A stretch of DNA of 64,000 nucleotides from SZUA-1377 sp964622255 (GCA_964622255.1 CAZUPK010000012.1:1-64000); one strand, 5' to 3'. Counted from the first letter of the stretch, positions 33,849-43,259 are shown. Notes: a model not told the origin generated them from the letters alone. Numbers and translations are program-made.

Positions 33849-35321
33849 TTGAGAAAAAAAGTTATTTTGATTATCACTGATGGTATAGGTTATAGAGAGA
33901 TCTGTGAAGACAATGCATTTTGCAAAGCAGAAAAACCAACTTATGACTATTTGTTACAAAATGTTCCATATTCACTTATAAAAACTTCAGGACTTAGTGT
34001 TGGACTTCCCGACGGACAGATGGGAAATAGTGAAGTAGGACATATGACTATAGGAGCAGGTAGAATTTTATACCAAAACTTAGTAAAGATAAGTAAGTCT
34101 ATAGAGGATGGAACGATAAAAGAAAACCCTATTTTAAAAGATGTTTTAACTTCAAATCGTATCCACATAGTTGGACTTTTAAGTGATGGTGGAGTTCACT
34201 CACATATAGATCACATCGTAGCTTTAGCAAAAATAGCAAAAGAGCAAAACAAAGAGGTTTTTTTACATCTCATAACTGATGGTAGAGATGTTCCGCCAAA
34301 ATCAGCTTTAACATATCTTAAAAATATAGAAAAAGAGTTACCCGATGTTATTACAGCAACTATCGGTGGAAGATACTACACTATGGATAGAGATAAGAGA
34401 TGGGATAGGGTAAAAAAGGGTTATGAAGCTATAGCAAATGCCTTTCCAAAAAGTCAAAAAACTCCAAAAGAGTATATAAAAGATGAATATAATTGCGATA
34501 GAACGGATGAGTTTTTACTTCCAAGTTCATTTAATGGATATGATGGATTAAAAAGTGGTGATGGAGTGATATTTGCAAACTTTAGAAGCGATAGGATGAG
34601 AGAAATAGTTGAAGCTATAACAAATCCTAACTTTACTAACTTTGAAACAAAAAATCTAAACTTAAATGTTGCAACTATGACAGAGTATAGTAAAGAGTTT
34701 ACACTCCCTATACTTTTTAAAGAGGAACTTCCAAAAAATGTCTTAGCATCTATCATAAGTAAAGCTGGACTTAGACAGTTTCATACTGCAGAAACTGAAA
34801 AATATGCTCATATAACTTTCTTTTTAAATGGAGGAGTTGAAGAACCATTTATAAATGAAACTAGAGTTTTGATACCATCTCCGGATGTAAAAACTTATGA
34901 TTTACAGCCCCAAATGTCAGCTCCAAAGGTTGGAGAAACTGTTTTAAAAGCTATAAGTGGAGGTTATGAGTTTATAGTAGTAAACTTTGCAAATGGCGAT
35001 ATGGTAGGACACACAGGAAGTTTAGAGGCAAGTATAAAAGCAGTTGAAACAGTTGATAAACAGATAGGAAAGATCATAGAAAAAGCAAGGAGTGAAGACT
35101 ACTCCATAGTTTTAACAAGTGATCACGGAAACTGTGAACAAATGCTAAGTGATGATAAAAGAAAACCTTTTACCCAGCATACAACAAATGATGTTTTTTG
35201 TTTCGTTATAGATGATGAAGTAAAAGAGGTAAAAAGAGGAGGACTTTACAATATAGCTCCTACAGTTTTAAAACTGATGGGACTTGAAAAAACAAAAGAG
35301 ATGGAAGAAGCTTTGATATGA
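33849..35321 (+). CDS. gpmI: 2,3-bisphosphoglycerate-independent phosphoglycerate mutase
   Basis: Interconverts 3- and 2-phosphoglycerate using manganese and a phosphoserine intermediate. The 490 residues show LIITDGIGYRE at the N-terminus (first metal site), GNSEVGHMTIGAGR carrying the phosphorylated serine (about residue 60), and VLTSDHGNCEQML with the HTTN motif near the C-terminus. The start is a TTG, nine bases after GAGG. The last codons overlap the following repeat-protein gene by four bases. Enolase, the next glycolytic step, is at 44.9 kb. Confidence 0.96.
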   Translation: MRKKVILIITDGIGYREICEDNAFCKAEKPTYDYLLQNVPYSLIKTSGLSVGLPDGQMGNSEVGHMTIGAGRILYQNLVKISKSIEDGTIKENPILKDVLTSNRIHIVGLLSDGGVHSHIDHIVALAKIAKEQNKEVFLHLITDGRDVPPKSALTYLKNIEKELPDVITATIGGRYYTMDRDKRWDRVKKGYEAIANAFPKSQKTPKEYIKDEYNCDRTDEFLLPSSFNGYDGLKSGDGVIFANFRSDRMREIVEAITNPNFTNFETKNLNLNVATMTEYSKEFTLPILFKEELPKNVLASIISKAGLRQFHTAETEKYAHITFFLNGGVEEPFINETRVLIPSPDVKTYDLQPQMSAPKVGETVLKAISGGYEFIVVNFANGDMVGHTGSLEASIKAVETVDKQIGKIIEKARSEDYSIVLTSDHGNCEQMLSDDKRKPFTQHTTNDVFCFVIDDEVKEVKRGGLYNIAPTVLKLMGLEKTKEMEEALI

Positions 35322-36757
35322 AAAAGTTACTTCTACAACTGAGTTTTTTTTCACTTTTATATGCAAATGTTATAAATAGTTCCATAGATATAAGCTATGA
35401 TGAACTTACTCTTCCAAAAGGTGAAAAACTTGGTTTAGTAGGAACAAGTTATCTTTTTGATATAAATAAAAACTTTTATTTTGGTGGTAGTGTTTATAGT
35501 GCCGTTTATGGTAAAAGGGGTGGATTTTTTACAGGTGGATTAACTGCTGGTATAAAATATCCTTTAAGTAAAAATATTTCTCTTGAGAGTTCACTTTTTT
35601 GTGGTGGTGGAGGCGGTGGTTCTGCTCCTCAAGGCGGTGGGCTTATGCTTAGAGAATTTGGTGGTTTGATTTATGACTTTAAAGATTTTAAAGCTGGTTT
35701 AGGAGCTTCAAAAATAAAGTTTCCAAATGGAGATATAGACTCAAATCAAATATCATTTTTGATAAAGATACCATCAAAAGAGTTATACTTTTTACAAACT
35801 CCAAGAAGCTATAATTTTCCATCAAAAAATAAAGAATTTAAACTACAACTTCAAAAGTATCACCCTAAAAACAAAACTACTCTATCAGGTGCAAAAACTG
35901 AAGATATAGGCATAATTGGTATGGAAATAGATAGTCAGCTAGATAAAAATATCTACTCTATTTTTCAAGCAGGTGGGGCATTTGATGGTGGTGCTGATGG
36001 TTATGCTGAAATTTTTTTTGGAACACTTTATAAAAAGCAACTTATAGATACTCTTTTGCTAAATCTTAAAGCAATGCTTGGTGGAGCCGGTGGTGGTAGA
36101 GTAGCAACTGGTGGTGGAAGTATGTATAAAGTAGAAAGTGAACTATCTTATAGCTATCATAATCTATCTTTAAACATCGGTTATGGATACATAGATAGTT
36201 TTGATGGAAAATTCAAAGCTGATTTTATATCTACCTCGCTTGGTTATAACATAGAGTTTGCATCACTTTTGGATGAAACTAAAAGCTATCATAATTATAA
36301 AGATTATAAAGCAAAAGAGTGGGGTATATCTTTTTTAACTCAAAGATACAAATCAAACAAGAATATGAGAAAAACTTATCTTGATGAGGATATAGATTTA
36401 TTGGGTATTAAGGTAGATAGGAAAATAAATAAAAACTTTTATTTGAGTGCAACTGCTCTTAGTGCTTATAGGGGGAGTGCCGGTGGTTATGCTGTAGGTT
36501 TAGTTGGTGCAGGTTATATCTATAATATAGATGAACTTTACATTGGTGCTGAGTTACAAGTTGGTGCTGGTGGAGGTGGTGGAGTTGCCACAGGAGATGC
36601 TCTCATAACTCAACCGGAAATTAGTTTAGGATACAAAATAAACAATAACTTATCAACAGAGTTCAAACTAGCAAAAGTAAAAGCAAACAATGGCACACTA
36701 AATACTAATGTATATAGTTTTGGAGTGCGGTATAAGTTATATTTCTTAGAAAGATAG
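35318..36757 (+). CDS. Exported protein of three glycine-rich beta-barrel-like repeats
   Basis: Not recognised as a named family. The 479 residues start with a signal peptide (to about residue 17, ending LLYA). They then carry three diverged repeats of about 115 residues (about 38-150, 196-313 and 360-476), spaced about 160 apart. Each repeat opens with a LLGI/IGIIG-type strand plus an NKNFY-like segment. Each then has a glycine block: GGGGGGSAPQGGG at 96-108, GGAGGGRVATGGG at 255-267 and GAGGGGGVATG at 416-426. Each ends with a paired strand such as GYGYIDSFDGKFKADFIS. Alternating hydrophobic/polar strands and an aromatic C-terminus (RYKLYF, followed by LER) suggest an outer-membrane barrel. 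It overlaps gpmI by four bases (ATGA) but has no obvious metabolic link to it. Confidence 0.65.
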   Translation: MKKLLLQLSFFSLLYANVINSSIDISYDELTLPKGEKLGLVGTSYLFDINKNFYFGGSVYSAVYGKRGGFFTGGLTAGIKYPLSKNISLESSLFCGGGGGGSAPQGGGLMLREFGGLIYDFKDFKAGLGASKIKFPNGDIDSNQISFLIKIPSKELYFLQTPRSYNFPSKNKEFKLQLQKYHPKNKTTLSGAKTEDIGIIGMEIDSQLDKNIYSIFQAGGAFDGGADGYAEIFFGTLYKKQLIDTLLLNLKAMLGGAGGGRVATGGGSMYKVESELSYSYHNLSLNIGYGYIDSFDGKFKADFISTSLGYNIEFASLLDETKSYHNYKDYKAKEWGISFLTQRYKSNKNMRKTYLDEDIDLLGIKVDRKINKNFYLSATALSAYRGSAGGYAVGLVGAGYIYNIDELYIGAELQVGAGGGGGVATGDALITQPEISLGYKINNNLSTEFKLAKVKANNGTLNTNVYSFGVRYKLYFLER

Positions 36758-36829
36758 TGTTTTTAAGCAAAGTTTTATGAAAAATTGGATAGCATCGCTC
36801 ACTAAAAATTCACACAGAGGTTAGGAACT

Positions 36830-37105
36830 ATGGCAAATCATAAGTCAGCTTTAAAAAGAGTAAGACAGACTATAAAAAGAACTGAAAGAAATAGATTTTA
36901 CAGAACTAGGATAAAAAATATCACTAGAGCTGTTAGAGAGGCAGTGGAAGCTGGTGATAAAGAAAAAGCTACAGAAGTTTTAAAACTTGCTAACAAAAAC
37001 TTCCACTCTTATGTAAATAAAGGTGTTTTAAAGAAAAATACTGCCTCAAGAAAAGTTAGCAGACTAGCTAAACTTGTAAATACTATGGATAACAAAGCTG
37101 CTTAA
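36830..37105 (+). CDS. rpsT: 30S ribosomal protein S20
   Basis: Primary 16S rRNA-binding protein of the small subunit. The 91 residues are strongly basic and helical: ANHKSALKRVRQTIKRTERN at the start, then NFHSYVNKGVLKKNTASRKVSRLAKLV. Preceded by AGAGG. It is followed by prfA, as in Campylobacter, with a stem-loop over its stop codon. Confidence 0.97.
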   Translation: MANHKSALKRVRQTIKRTERNRFYRTRIKNITRAVREAVEAGDKEKATEVLKLANKNFHSYVNKGVLKKNTASRKVSRLAKLVNTMDNKAA

Positions 37106-37116
37106 GCAGTTTTGTT
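37098..37116 (+). terminator. Stem-loop at the rpsT stop codon
   Basis: CTGCTTAAGCAG palindrome that includes the TAA stop, followed by TTTTGTT. Possible terminator or attenuator that lowers prfA transcription relative to rpsT. Confidence 0.4.
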
Positions 37117-37164
37117 ACTAACAACTTTTAAAACTTTTAAAACTTTTAAAGGAAACTTTTTCCA

Positions 37165-38232
37165 ATGCTTTTAGATAAACTTCAACCCTTTATAAATAGA
37201 TATGATGAGATATCAAATCTGCTTTCATCTGTAGATGTAGTAAACAATATAAAAAAGATGACTGAACTCTCCAAAGAGCAGTCAAATCTTGAATCAATAG
37301 TGAATACTGCAAAAGAGTATATGAAAGTTTGTGAAAATATCGAAGAAAATAAGATACTTTTAGAGGATAAAGAGCTTGGAGAGTTGGCAAAAGAGGAGCT
37401 TAAAGAGTTAGAGCCAAGAAAAGTAGAGCTTGAAGAAGAGATAAAGCTCCTCCTGCTTCCAAAAGATCCAAATGATGAAAGAAATATCTATCTTGAGATG
37501 AGAGCTGGAACTGGTGGTGATGAAGCTGCTATATTTGTGGGAGACCTGTTTAAAGCTTATACAAGATATGCTGACAATAAGGGCTGGAAAGTTGAGATAG
37601 TAAACTCAAGTGAAGGAAGTGTTGAGGGATATAAAGAACTTATACTACTTATAAAGGGTGAAGGTGTTTACTCGAAACTAAAGTATGAAGGAGGAACTCA
37701 CAGAGTTCAAAGAGTTCCATCAACCGAATCACAAGGAAGAGTTCATACAAGTGCTATAACAGTTGCGGTTATGCCTGAAGTTGATGATGTTGAGATAGAG
37801 ATAAATCCAAACGACCTAAAGATAGATGTTATGAGAAGTAGTGGTTGTGGTGGACAAAGTGTAAATACAACTGATAGTGCAGTTAGAATCACTCACATAC
37901 CAACAGGGATAGTAGTAACAAATCAGGACCAAAAATCTCAACATAAAAACAAAGATAAAGCTATGAAAGTTCTAAAAGCTAGACTTTATGACCTTAAAAT
38001 GCAAAAGAAAAAAGAAGAAGAGGGTGCAAACAGAAAAGAACAAGTTGGAACCGGTGATAGAAGTGGTAGGATAAGAACTTACAACTACCCTCAAAATCGT
38101 ATAACTGACCACAGAATAGGATTAACTCTGTATAGACTTGATGCTATTATGGAGGGTGGACTCTTTGATGAAATAATAGATCCACTTATCGCCCATAATC
38201 AAGCAGAACTTATGAAAGAGGCTGGATTTTAA
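37165..38232 (+). CDS. prfA: Peptide chain release factor 1
   Basis: Recognises UAA and UAG and triggers peptide release. The 355 residues carry the P-x-T stop-codon motif in QRVPSTESQGR (the third residue set is PST) and the catalytic GGQ in RSSGCGGQSVNTT (about 226-238), where the glutamine is normally methylated. The N-terminal coiled-coil domain begins LLDKLQPFINRYDEI. The stop overlaps the RDD gene start by one base (TAATG). Confidence 0.97.
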   Translation: MLLDKLQPFINRYDEISNLLSSVDVVNNIKKMTELSKEQSNLESIVNTAKEYMKVCENIEENKILLEDKELGELAKEELKELEPRKVELEEEIKLLLLPKDPNDERNIYLEMRAGTGGDEAAIFVGDLFKAYTRYADNKGWKVEIVNSSEGSVEGYKELILLIKGEGVYSKLKYEGGTHRVQRVPSTESQGRVHTSAITVAVMPEVDDVEIEINPNDLKIDVMRSSGCGGQSVNTTDSAVRITHIPTGIVVTNQDQKSQHKNKDKAMKVLKARLYDLKMQKKKEEEGANRKEQVGTGDRSGRIRTYNYPQNRITDHRIGLTLYRLDAIMEGGLFDEIIDPLIAHNQAELMKEAGF

Positions 38233-38723
38233 TGGTAAGATGGAGAGATACCAAACAAGGGAAGGCTCCAAAAGAAAAAAAGAAAAAGTCAAAACAACAA
38301 AGAAAGGATGAGTTAACTTTTGCTTCCAACATAGAAAAAGCAAAAGCCTTTCTTACAGATACTTTTATGATTATGATGCCTGTTATGTATATAGTTATAT
38401 ATATATATTTTGGCAATTTAAAAACTGTTGGAGAGCATAAACTTTTAAGTTGGACTATTATTTTAGGAATTGTCGGAGTAGTAGTTACTCTTTTTTATAC
38501 TCTTAAAGGACAAACTCCAGGACTTAAAGCATATGAGTTGAAACTTATTGATATACAAACTAAGCAAAAACCCTCTTTTATACTCTCATTTTTAAGATAT
38601 ATATTTTTTACTATAAACTTTTTTACTCTTGGTGGTTTATTGTATGGATTATTTAGAAAGGATAAAAGAGGTATTCACGATTTATTAAGTGGAACAGCTA
38701 TTGTCAAAGATATTGAACAATAG
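38232..38723 (+). CDS. RDD family membrane protein
   Basis: A 163-residue inner-membrane protein of unknown transport role. A lysine-rich cytoplasmic N-terminus (about 1-30) precedes a helix with FLTDTFMIMMPVMYIVI (about 42-60), a second helix (about 75-97) and a third (about 120-140). The C-terminal KDKRGIHDLLSGTAIV is the typical RDD ending. Some RDD proteins act as sodium/proton exchangers; nothing here shows that directly. It is translationally coupled to prfA and overlaps the MFS gene. Confidence 0.8.
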   Translation: MVRWRDTKQGKAPKEKKKKSKQQRKDELTFASNIEKAKAFLTDTFMIMMPVMYIVIYIYFGNLKTVGEHKLLSWTIILGIVGVVVTLFYTLKGQTPGLKAYELKLIDIQTKQKPSFILSFLRYIFFTINFFTLGGLLYGLFRKDKRGIHDLLSGTAIVKDIEQ

Positions 38724-39816
38724 ATTTTTTCTGATAAGCACCTTTTATTTTTTTTACTTTAGTGCTGTTGGAGTTTATGTTATATATCTTCCAAAAATAC
38801 TTAACAATGTAAGCTACAATCCAACCCAAATAGGTATAGTCTTTTCTATAGCACCACTTGTTAGATTTTTGCTACCCTTTTTCTTTTTAAAAAAATATGA
38901 ACTTAATATAAAAGTTTTTAGACTAAGCCTACTCTTTTTACTTCTTTCAGTTCCCCTTCTTTACCTTACTTTGGAAAACTTTTATCTTTTTAGTCTCTCC
39001 ATACTTTTATATGGAGCTACAGCAAGTATCATTCTACCTTTTGTAGATACCTACTCGTTGGAACTTTTATCAAAAGAGATTTATGGAAAAACTAGACTTT
39101 ACGGTTCAGTTGGTTTTATTTTAATCGCACTAGTTTTAGCAAGATATATGCAAAACAATTATGCAGGACTTCATTTTATAGCTTTAACTATACTTTTTTG
39201 TGTCATAAGTGCCTATCTTTTAACTAAAGATACAAACTTTACAAAAGAGTCAAACAACTCAGGAGAGTTTAAAATCAAAAAGTATAAAGCTTTATGGATA
39301 AGTATCTTTTTAATGCAAGTTAGCTTTGGAGCATTTTATAGTTTCTTCACCATCTATGAAAAAGAAGCAGGACTTAGCTATGAAACTATAAGCTACCTTT
39401 GGACTTTTGGAGTTTTATGTGAGATAACACTCTTTTACTATCAAGCAAAGTTTTTAAAGTGGAATCTTTTAGTTTTAATGAAGTTTTCCATCTTTATAAC
39501 GGCGATAAGATGGCTTATACTCTATTTTTTTACTAACAATATCTTCTTACTATACCTAAGCCAGAGTTTTCATGCTTTCTCTTTTGCTTTGTATCACACA
39601 GTAACCCTGAGCCTTCTTTATAAACTCTATCTTAATAAAAACTTAGCATCACAGTTTTACTATGGTCTGGGATTTGGACTTGGGGGATTTTTAGGCTCTA
39701 TTATTGCCGGATATTTTTATGGAAAGTATCTGTTTTTATTTTCTGCTGTTAGTGCATTTTTAAGTTATCTTGCAATAGCAAAAAAACACTGGGATTTGAT
39801 CACATTTATACATTAA
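38689..39816 (+). CDS. MFS transporter, 12 transmembrane helices
   Basis: Inner-membrane major-facilitator protein of 375 residues with about twelve hydrophobic helices. It resembles the LacY/HppT/NupG-like branch (MFS_1-like), with YFFYFSAVGVYVIYLPKIL as helix 1 and TRLYGSVGFILIAL between helices 4 and 5. The substrate is unknown. The frame opens at a GTG at 38689 inside the RDD gene; alternative in-frame TTG codons at 38701 and 38713 are possible, and the exact start is uncertain. Its stop overlaps the convergent permease gene by four bases. Confidence 0.85.
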   Translation: MEQLLSKILNNRFFLISTFYFFYFSAVGVYVIYLPKILNNVSYNPTQIGIVFSIAPLVRFLLPFFFLKKYELNIKVFRLSLLFLLLSVPLLYLTLENFYLFSLSILLYGATASIILPFVDTYSLELLSKEIYGKTRLYGSVGFILIALVLARYMQNNYAGLHFIALTILFCVISAYLLTKDTNFTKESNNSGEFKIKKYKALWISIFLMQVSFGAFYSFFTIYEKEAGLSYETISYLWTFGVLCEITLFYYQAKFLKWNLLVLMKFSIFITAIRWLILYFFTNNIFLLYLSQSFHAFSFALYHTVTLSLLYKLYLNKNLASQFYYGLGFGLGGFLGSIIAGYFYGKYLFLFSAVSAFLSYLAIAKKHWDLITFIH

Positions 39817-40772
39817 CTATTTTTAAAAAATGGATTTATTTTTAAAAGTATCAAATCTGCTATAATATTTCCAACTAAAGTCAAAAAGGCTGAGATTATT
39901 AAAATCCCCATAATAACTGGATAATCCCTACTCATAGCACTTTGAAAAAACAAAAGTCCCATACCGTTTATAGAAAATATACTTTCCAAAATAACACTTC
40001 CACCTATAAGTCCCGGAAGAGAGAGTCCCAACATCGTAATTATAGGAGGATAGAGGTTTGGCAAGATATATTTTTTAAGTATGATTTTTTCACTAAGTCC
40101 TCTTGCTTTTGCAAAAAAGATATAGTCACTCTTTAATATATCAACTGTCAAACTTCTTACATACATCATCAAACTTCCTATACCACCAAACACCATAACA
40201 AATATAGGTAAAACTAGATGCCAAGCTTCATCAATATAGTAGCTAATCCCTGTTTTTGCTTCTATAGAGTGAAGTCCTGATATGGGAAACCACTTTAATT
40301 TTACAGCAAATCCTATGACAAGTAAAAGTGCCAAATAAAAAGACGGCATAGCAAAAGAAAAAAGAGAAAACTGCTTTAATCCTTTATCAAGCAAACTATC
40401 CTGCCTTAAAGCTGACTTTATACCAAAATATATAGAGATAATAAACACTAAAATCATAGAGATAACATTTATCAAAAGAGTTATAGGAAGTCGCGAAAGT
40501 ATTTCATCTTTAACTGCTTTCCCACTTGCAAAAGATATGCCAAAATCAAGATGAGCCAAAGCCCATATCCAAGAAAAAAATTGCTCTGTCAAAGATTTAT
40601 CAAGTCCATATACCCTTTTTAGATGCTCAAGATTTTCTTTTGTTATGTTTGGATTTAACTCTCCGGTTGCGAAAAAAGAGTTTGGAGCAGAGTGAATAGC
40701 CACAAAAGATATAACAGCTATGACAAAAAGCATCAAAAAGATATATGAGAGTTTTTTTATAAGTGTTTGCAT
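39813..40772 (-). CDS. OppB/DppB-type ABC transporter permease
   Basis: Inner-membrane permease subunit of a peptide- or nickel-type ABC importer, 319 residues with six helices. The N-terminal signature SFVAIHSAPNSFFATGELNP, the cytoplasmic coupling (EAA) loop FFAKARGLSEKIILKKYILPN (about 215-235) and the C-terminal SRDYPVIMGILIIS are all typical. No partner permease, ATPase or binding protein lies beside it, which is unusual because this family works as an OppC heterodimer. The partners may be elsewhere, or the gene may be a remnant of a split operon. Confidence 0.88.
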   Translation of the reverse strand: MQTLIKKLSYIFLMLFVIAVISFVAIHSAPNSFFATGELNPNITKENLEHLKRVYGLDKSLTEQFFSWIWALAHLDFGISFASGKAVKDEILSRLPITLLINVISMILVFIISIYFGIKSALRQDSLLDKGLKQFSLFSFAMPSFYLALLLVIGFAVKLKWFPISGLHSIEAKTGISYYIDEAWHLVLPIFVMVFGGIGSLMMYVRSLTVDILKSDYIFFAKARGLSEKIILKKYILPNLYPPIITMLGLSLPGLIGGSVILESIFSINGMGLLFFQSAMSRDYPVIMGILIISAFLTLVGNIIADLILLKINPFFKNS

Positions 40773-40788
40773 TTAATCATAAATAATA

Positions 40789-40890
40789 CTATATTTTCAT
40801 TACCATATTTCTATATGAATACCAATCCATAAAACCACATAATACTATCATATCCATTGTGTAATAACCTATAAAAGTTTGGTTTATCAT
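40789..40890 (-). CDS. Possible 33-residue small protein downstream of serA
   Basis: Not recognised. An ATG at 40890 with GAGGA four bases upstream opens a frame for MINQTFIGYYTMDMIVLCGF and a further 13 residues, ending at TAG 40789. It begins 25 bases after serA and is aromatic and hydrophobic. Only the ribosome site and position support it; AT-rich DNA yields such frames by chance. Confidence 0.2.
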   Translation of the reverse strand: MINQTFIGYYTMDMIVLCGFMDWYSYRNMVMKI

Positions 40891-40915
40891 TTCATCCTCT
40901 TCAAAATTTATTTCA

Positions 40916-42064
40916 TCATCTTATAACTCTTGCAAAAATAACATCATCAAGACTTTCTATCCTCGATGCTAACTCATCATCAACATTACCGTTTACATCG
41001 ATAATATTGTAAGCTATGTCACCTCTACTTTTATTTAGCATATCTACTATATTTAAATTATTTTTTGCTAATTTTGAAGTGATATTTTCTATCATACTAG
41101 GAATATTTTTATTTGCTATCACTATCCTTGTAGTTTCTGGAGTTCTTGGAAGTGATGCATTTGGAAAGTTTACCGAATTTATGATGTTTCCATTTTCAAG
41201 ATACTCTTTTATCTCATCTACCGCCATAACCGCACAGTTTTCTTCACTCTCTGCAGTGCTTGCTCCAAGATGTGGGATGGGGATAACTCCCTTTTTATTT
41301 AAAAGTTTATCTTCTGGAAAATCTGTTACATAAGTTGAAACTTTTTCTTCATCTATAGCTTTTAGCATATCATCACTATTTACCAAACCACCTCTTGAAA
41401 AGTTTATAACTTTTACTCCATCTTTACATTTTGCAAGAGTCTTAGAGTTTATCATATCTTTTGTGCTATCAAGAAGAGGAACATGGATAGTTATATAGTC
41501 TGCTTGTTTGTAAAGCTCATCTAAGTTATTTACTTTTTTTACTTGATTTGAAAGCATCAAAGCTCCCTCAACAGATAGATATGGATCAAACCCTACCACA
41601 TCCATACCAAGTTCTATTGCACTATTTGCAACCATCGCTCCGATAGCTCCAAGTCCGATAACTCCCAGAGTTTTTCCCTTTATCTCACAACCTGCAAAAG
41701 TTGATTTTTTCTTCTCCACAAGTGAGCAGTTTTTTTCATTTTGCACCCACTCTATACCACCTATAATATCTCTTGATGCTAAAAAAAGTGATGCTATAAC
41801 CAACTCTTTTACTGCATTTGCATTTGCTCCGGGAGTATTAAAGACTACAATACCCCTTTTATTACACTCCTCAAGCGGTATGTTATTTACTCCCGCACCA
41901 GCCCTTGCTATGGCTTTTAGCTTGTCGTTGAAGTTATAATTATGCATCTTAAAACTTCTTACAACTATGGCATCAGGATTTTCCACATCCTCTGCAACAC
42001 TATAGTTTTCACCAAATCTACTCAAACCTTTGTTTGAGATATTATTTAAAGTTTTTATATTCAT
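40916..42064 (-). CDS. serA: D-3-phosphoglycerate dehydrogenase (ACT-domain, short type)
   Basis: Oxidises 3-phosphoglycerate with NAD+ in the first step of serine synthesis. The 382 residues comprise a substrate domain (IVVRSFKMH, AIARAGAGVNNIP), a Rossmann NAD domain with GLGAIGAMVANSA (about 137-149) and the catalytic HLGASTAESEENCA segment (histidine near 272), and a C-terminal ACT-like domain (about 312-382, beginning RIVIANKNIPSMIENI). This is shorter than the 410-530-residue forms but matches a known subtype. It follows serC by ten bases, giving a two-gene serine operon. Confidence 0.9.
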   Translation of the reverse strand: MNIKTLNNISNKGLSRFGENYSVAEDVENPDAIVVRSFKMHNYNFNDKLKAIARAGAGVNNIPLEECNKRGIVVFNTPGANANAVKELVIASLFLASRDIIGGIEWVQNEKNCSLVEKKKSTFAGCEIKGKTLGVIGLGAIGAMVANSAIELGMDVVGFDPYLSVEGALMLSNQVKKVNNLDELYKQADYITIHVPLLDSTKDMINSKTLAKCKDGVKVINFSRGGLVNSDDMLKAIDEEKVSTYVTDFPEDKLLNKKGVIPIPHLGASTAESEENCAVMAVDEIKEYLENGNIINSVNFPNASLPRTPETTRIVIANKNIPSMIENITSKLAKNNLNIVDMLNKSRGDIAYNIIDVNGNVDDELASRIESLDDVIFARVIR

Positions 42065-42074
42065 CTTCCAATCC

Positions 42075-43157
42075 TTAACTATTTTTGCTTTGGAACTCTT
42101 GCATAAGTTTTACAAGTGCTTCCACACCCTCTTTTGGCATAGCATTGTATATAGAAGCTCTAAGTCCACCAATGCTTCTATGCCCTTTAAGTCCTATCAT
42201 ACCTGCACTTTCACTCTCTTTTATAAGTTTTTCTTCAAGAAGTGTATCTTTATCTTTGATATTAAAAGTTACATTCATCAAACTTCTACTTCCTTTTTTT
42301 GAATGAGCTACATAAAAACCATTTGAATTATCTATAGCATCATAAAGGATTTGTGCTTTTTCTTGATTTTTTTTGTCTATCGCTTCTATACCACCTTGCT
42401 CGTCTATCCACTCTAAGATGAGTTTTAAAAGATATATACCAAATGTCGGAGGAGTATTATAAAGTGAGTTAGCACTAGCATAAGTAGCATATCTTAGCAT
42501 CGTAGGAACAGTATCTTTAACTCTGTCAAGAAGATTTTTTCTTATAATGACTATAGTTACTCCCGAAAGTCCTGCATTTTTTTGAGCACCTGCAAACAAA
42601 AGATCCACATTTTCCCAATCAACTATGTATGAAAATATATCACTACTTGCATCAACAACCAACGGTGATTTTGTTTTTGGATAATTTTTGTAGTATTGAG
42701 TTCCATAGATAGTGTTGTTTGAAGTGATATAACAGTAGTCGCAGTCATCACTAAAATTTACTTTTGGGATATGATCAAAGTTACTATCCTCGCTTGAAGC
42801 TACTATATCAAAGTTTACTCCTTGTATTTTTGCCTCTTTTATAGCTTTTTTTGACCAGCTACCTGTGTTTGCATACTCTACTTTTCCACCTAGATAAAGA
42901 TTTAACGGCACCATAGCAAACTGAGTTGATGCCCCACCCTGTAAAAATAAAACTTCAAAATCATCTGGAAGTTTATAAAGTTTTTTTACTAAATTTATAG
43001 CACTTTGATGAATATCATCATACATCTTTGATCTATGCGATGCTTCAATAACAGATATACCGCTACCTTGATAGTCAAGTAACTCTTTTTGTGCTATTTC
43101 TAACACTGAAGTTGGCAAAGTCGCAGGACCCGCACCAAAATTGTAAGCTCTATTCAT
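42075..43157 (-). CDS. serC: Phosphoserine aminotransferase
   Basis: Pyridoxal-phosphate enzyme making phosphoserine from phosphohydroxypyruvate and glutamate. The 360 residues begin NRAYNFGAGPATLPTSVLE and show FLQGGASTQFAMVPLNL and YADTGSW-like YANTGSW. The PLP lysine is in VDLLFAGAQKNAGLSGVTI (about 190-208), and the C-terminal LKGHRSIGGLRASIYNAMP follows. AGGAG precedes the ATG. Upstream of serA in the same operon. Confidence 0.96.
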   Translation of the reverse strand: MNRAYNFGAGPATLPTSVLEIAQKELLDYQGSGISVIEASHRSKMYDDIHQSAINLVKKLYKLPDDFEVLFLQGGASTQFAMVPLNLYLGGKVEYANTGSWSKKAIKEAKIQGVNFDIVASSEDSNFDHIPKVNFSDDCDYCYITSNNTIYGTQYYKNYPKTKSPLVVDASSDIFSYIVDWENVDLLFAGAQKNAGLSGVTIVIIRKNLLDRVKDTVPTMLRYATYASANSLYNTPPTFGIYLLKLILEWIDEQGGIEAIDKKNQEKAQILYDAIDNSNGFYVAHSKKGSRSLMNVTFNIKDKDTLLEEKLIKESESAGMIGLKGHRSIGGLRASIYNAMPKEGVEALVKLMQEFQSKNS

Positions 43158-43222
43158 ATATTATTCTCCTAAAAATTTTTCACCATTATATAAAAATTTA
43201 TATTAACTTTAAAAAATCCTGA

Positions 43223-43228
43223 TAGAAT
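43223..43228 (+). promoter_or_regulatory. Candidate extended -10 box for the GspG-like gene
   Basis: TGATAGAAT (extended -10 form) about 32 bases before the start codon, in the divergent serC/gspG gap. Confidence 0.45.
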
Positions 43229-43259
43229 ACCGAAAAACATTTGATTAAAGGATACTTAT

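Noticed and set aside
35590..36610. Repeated GGTGGTGG-type tracts that could be taken for a CRISPR or minisatellite
   Set aside because: They are coding glycine blocks 480 or so bases apart within a repeat protein; there are no direct repeats with unique spacers.
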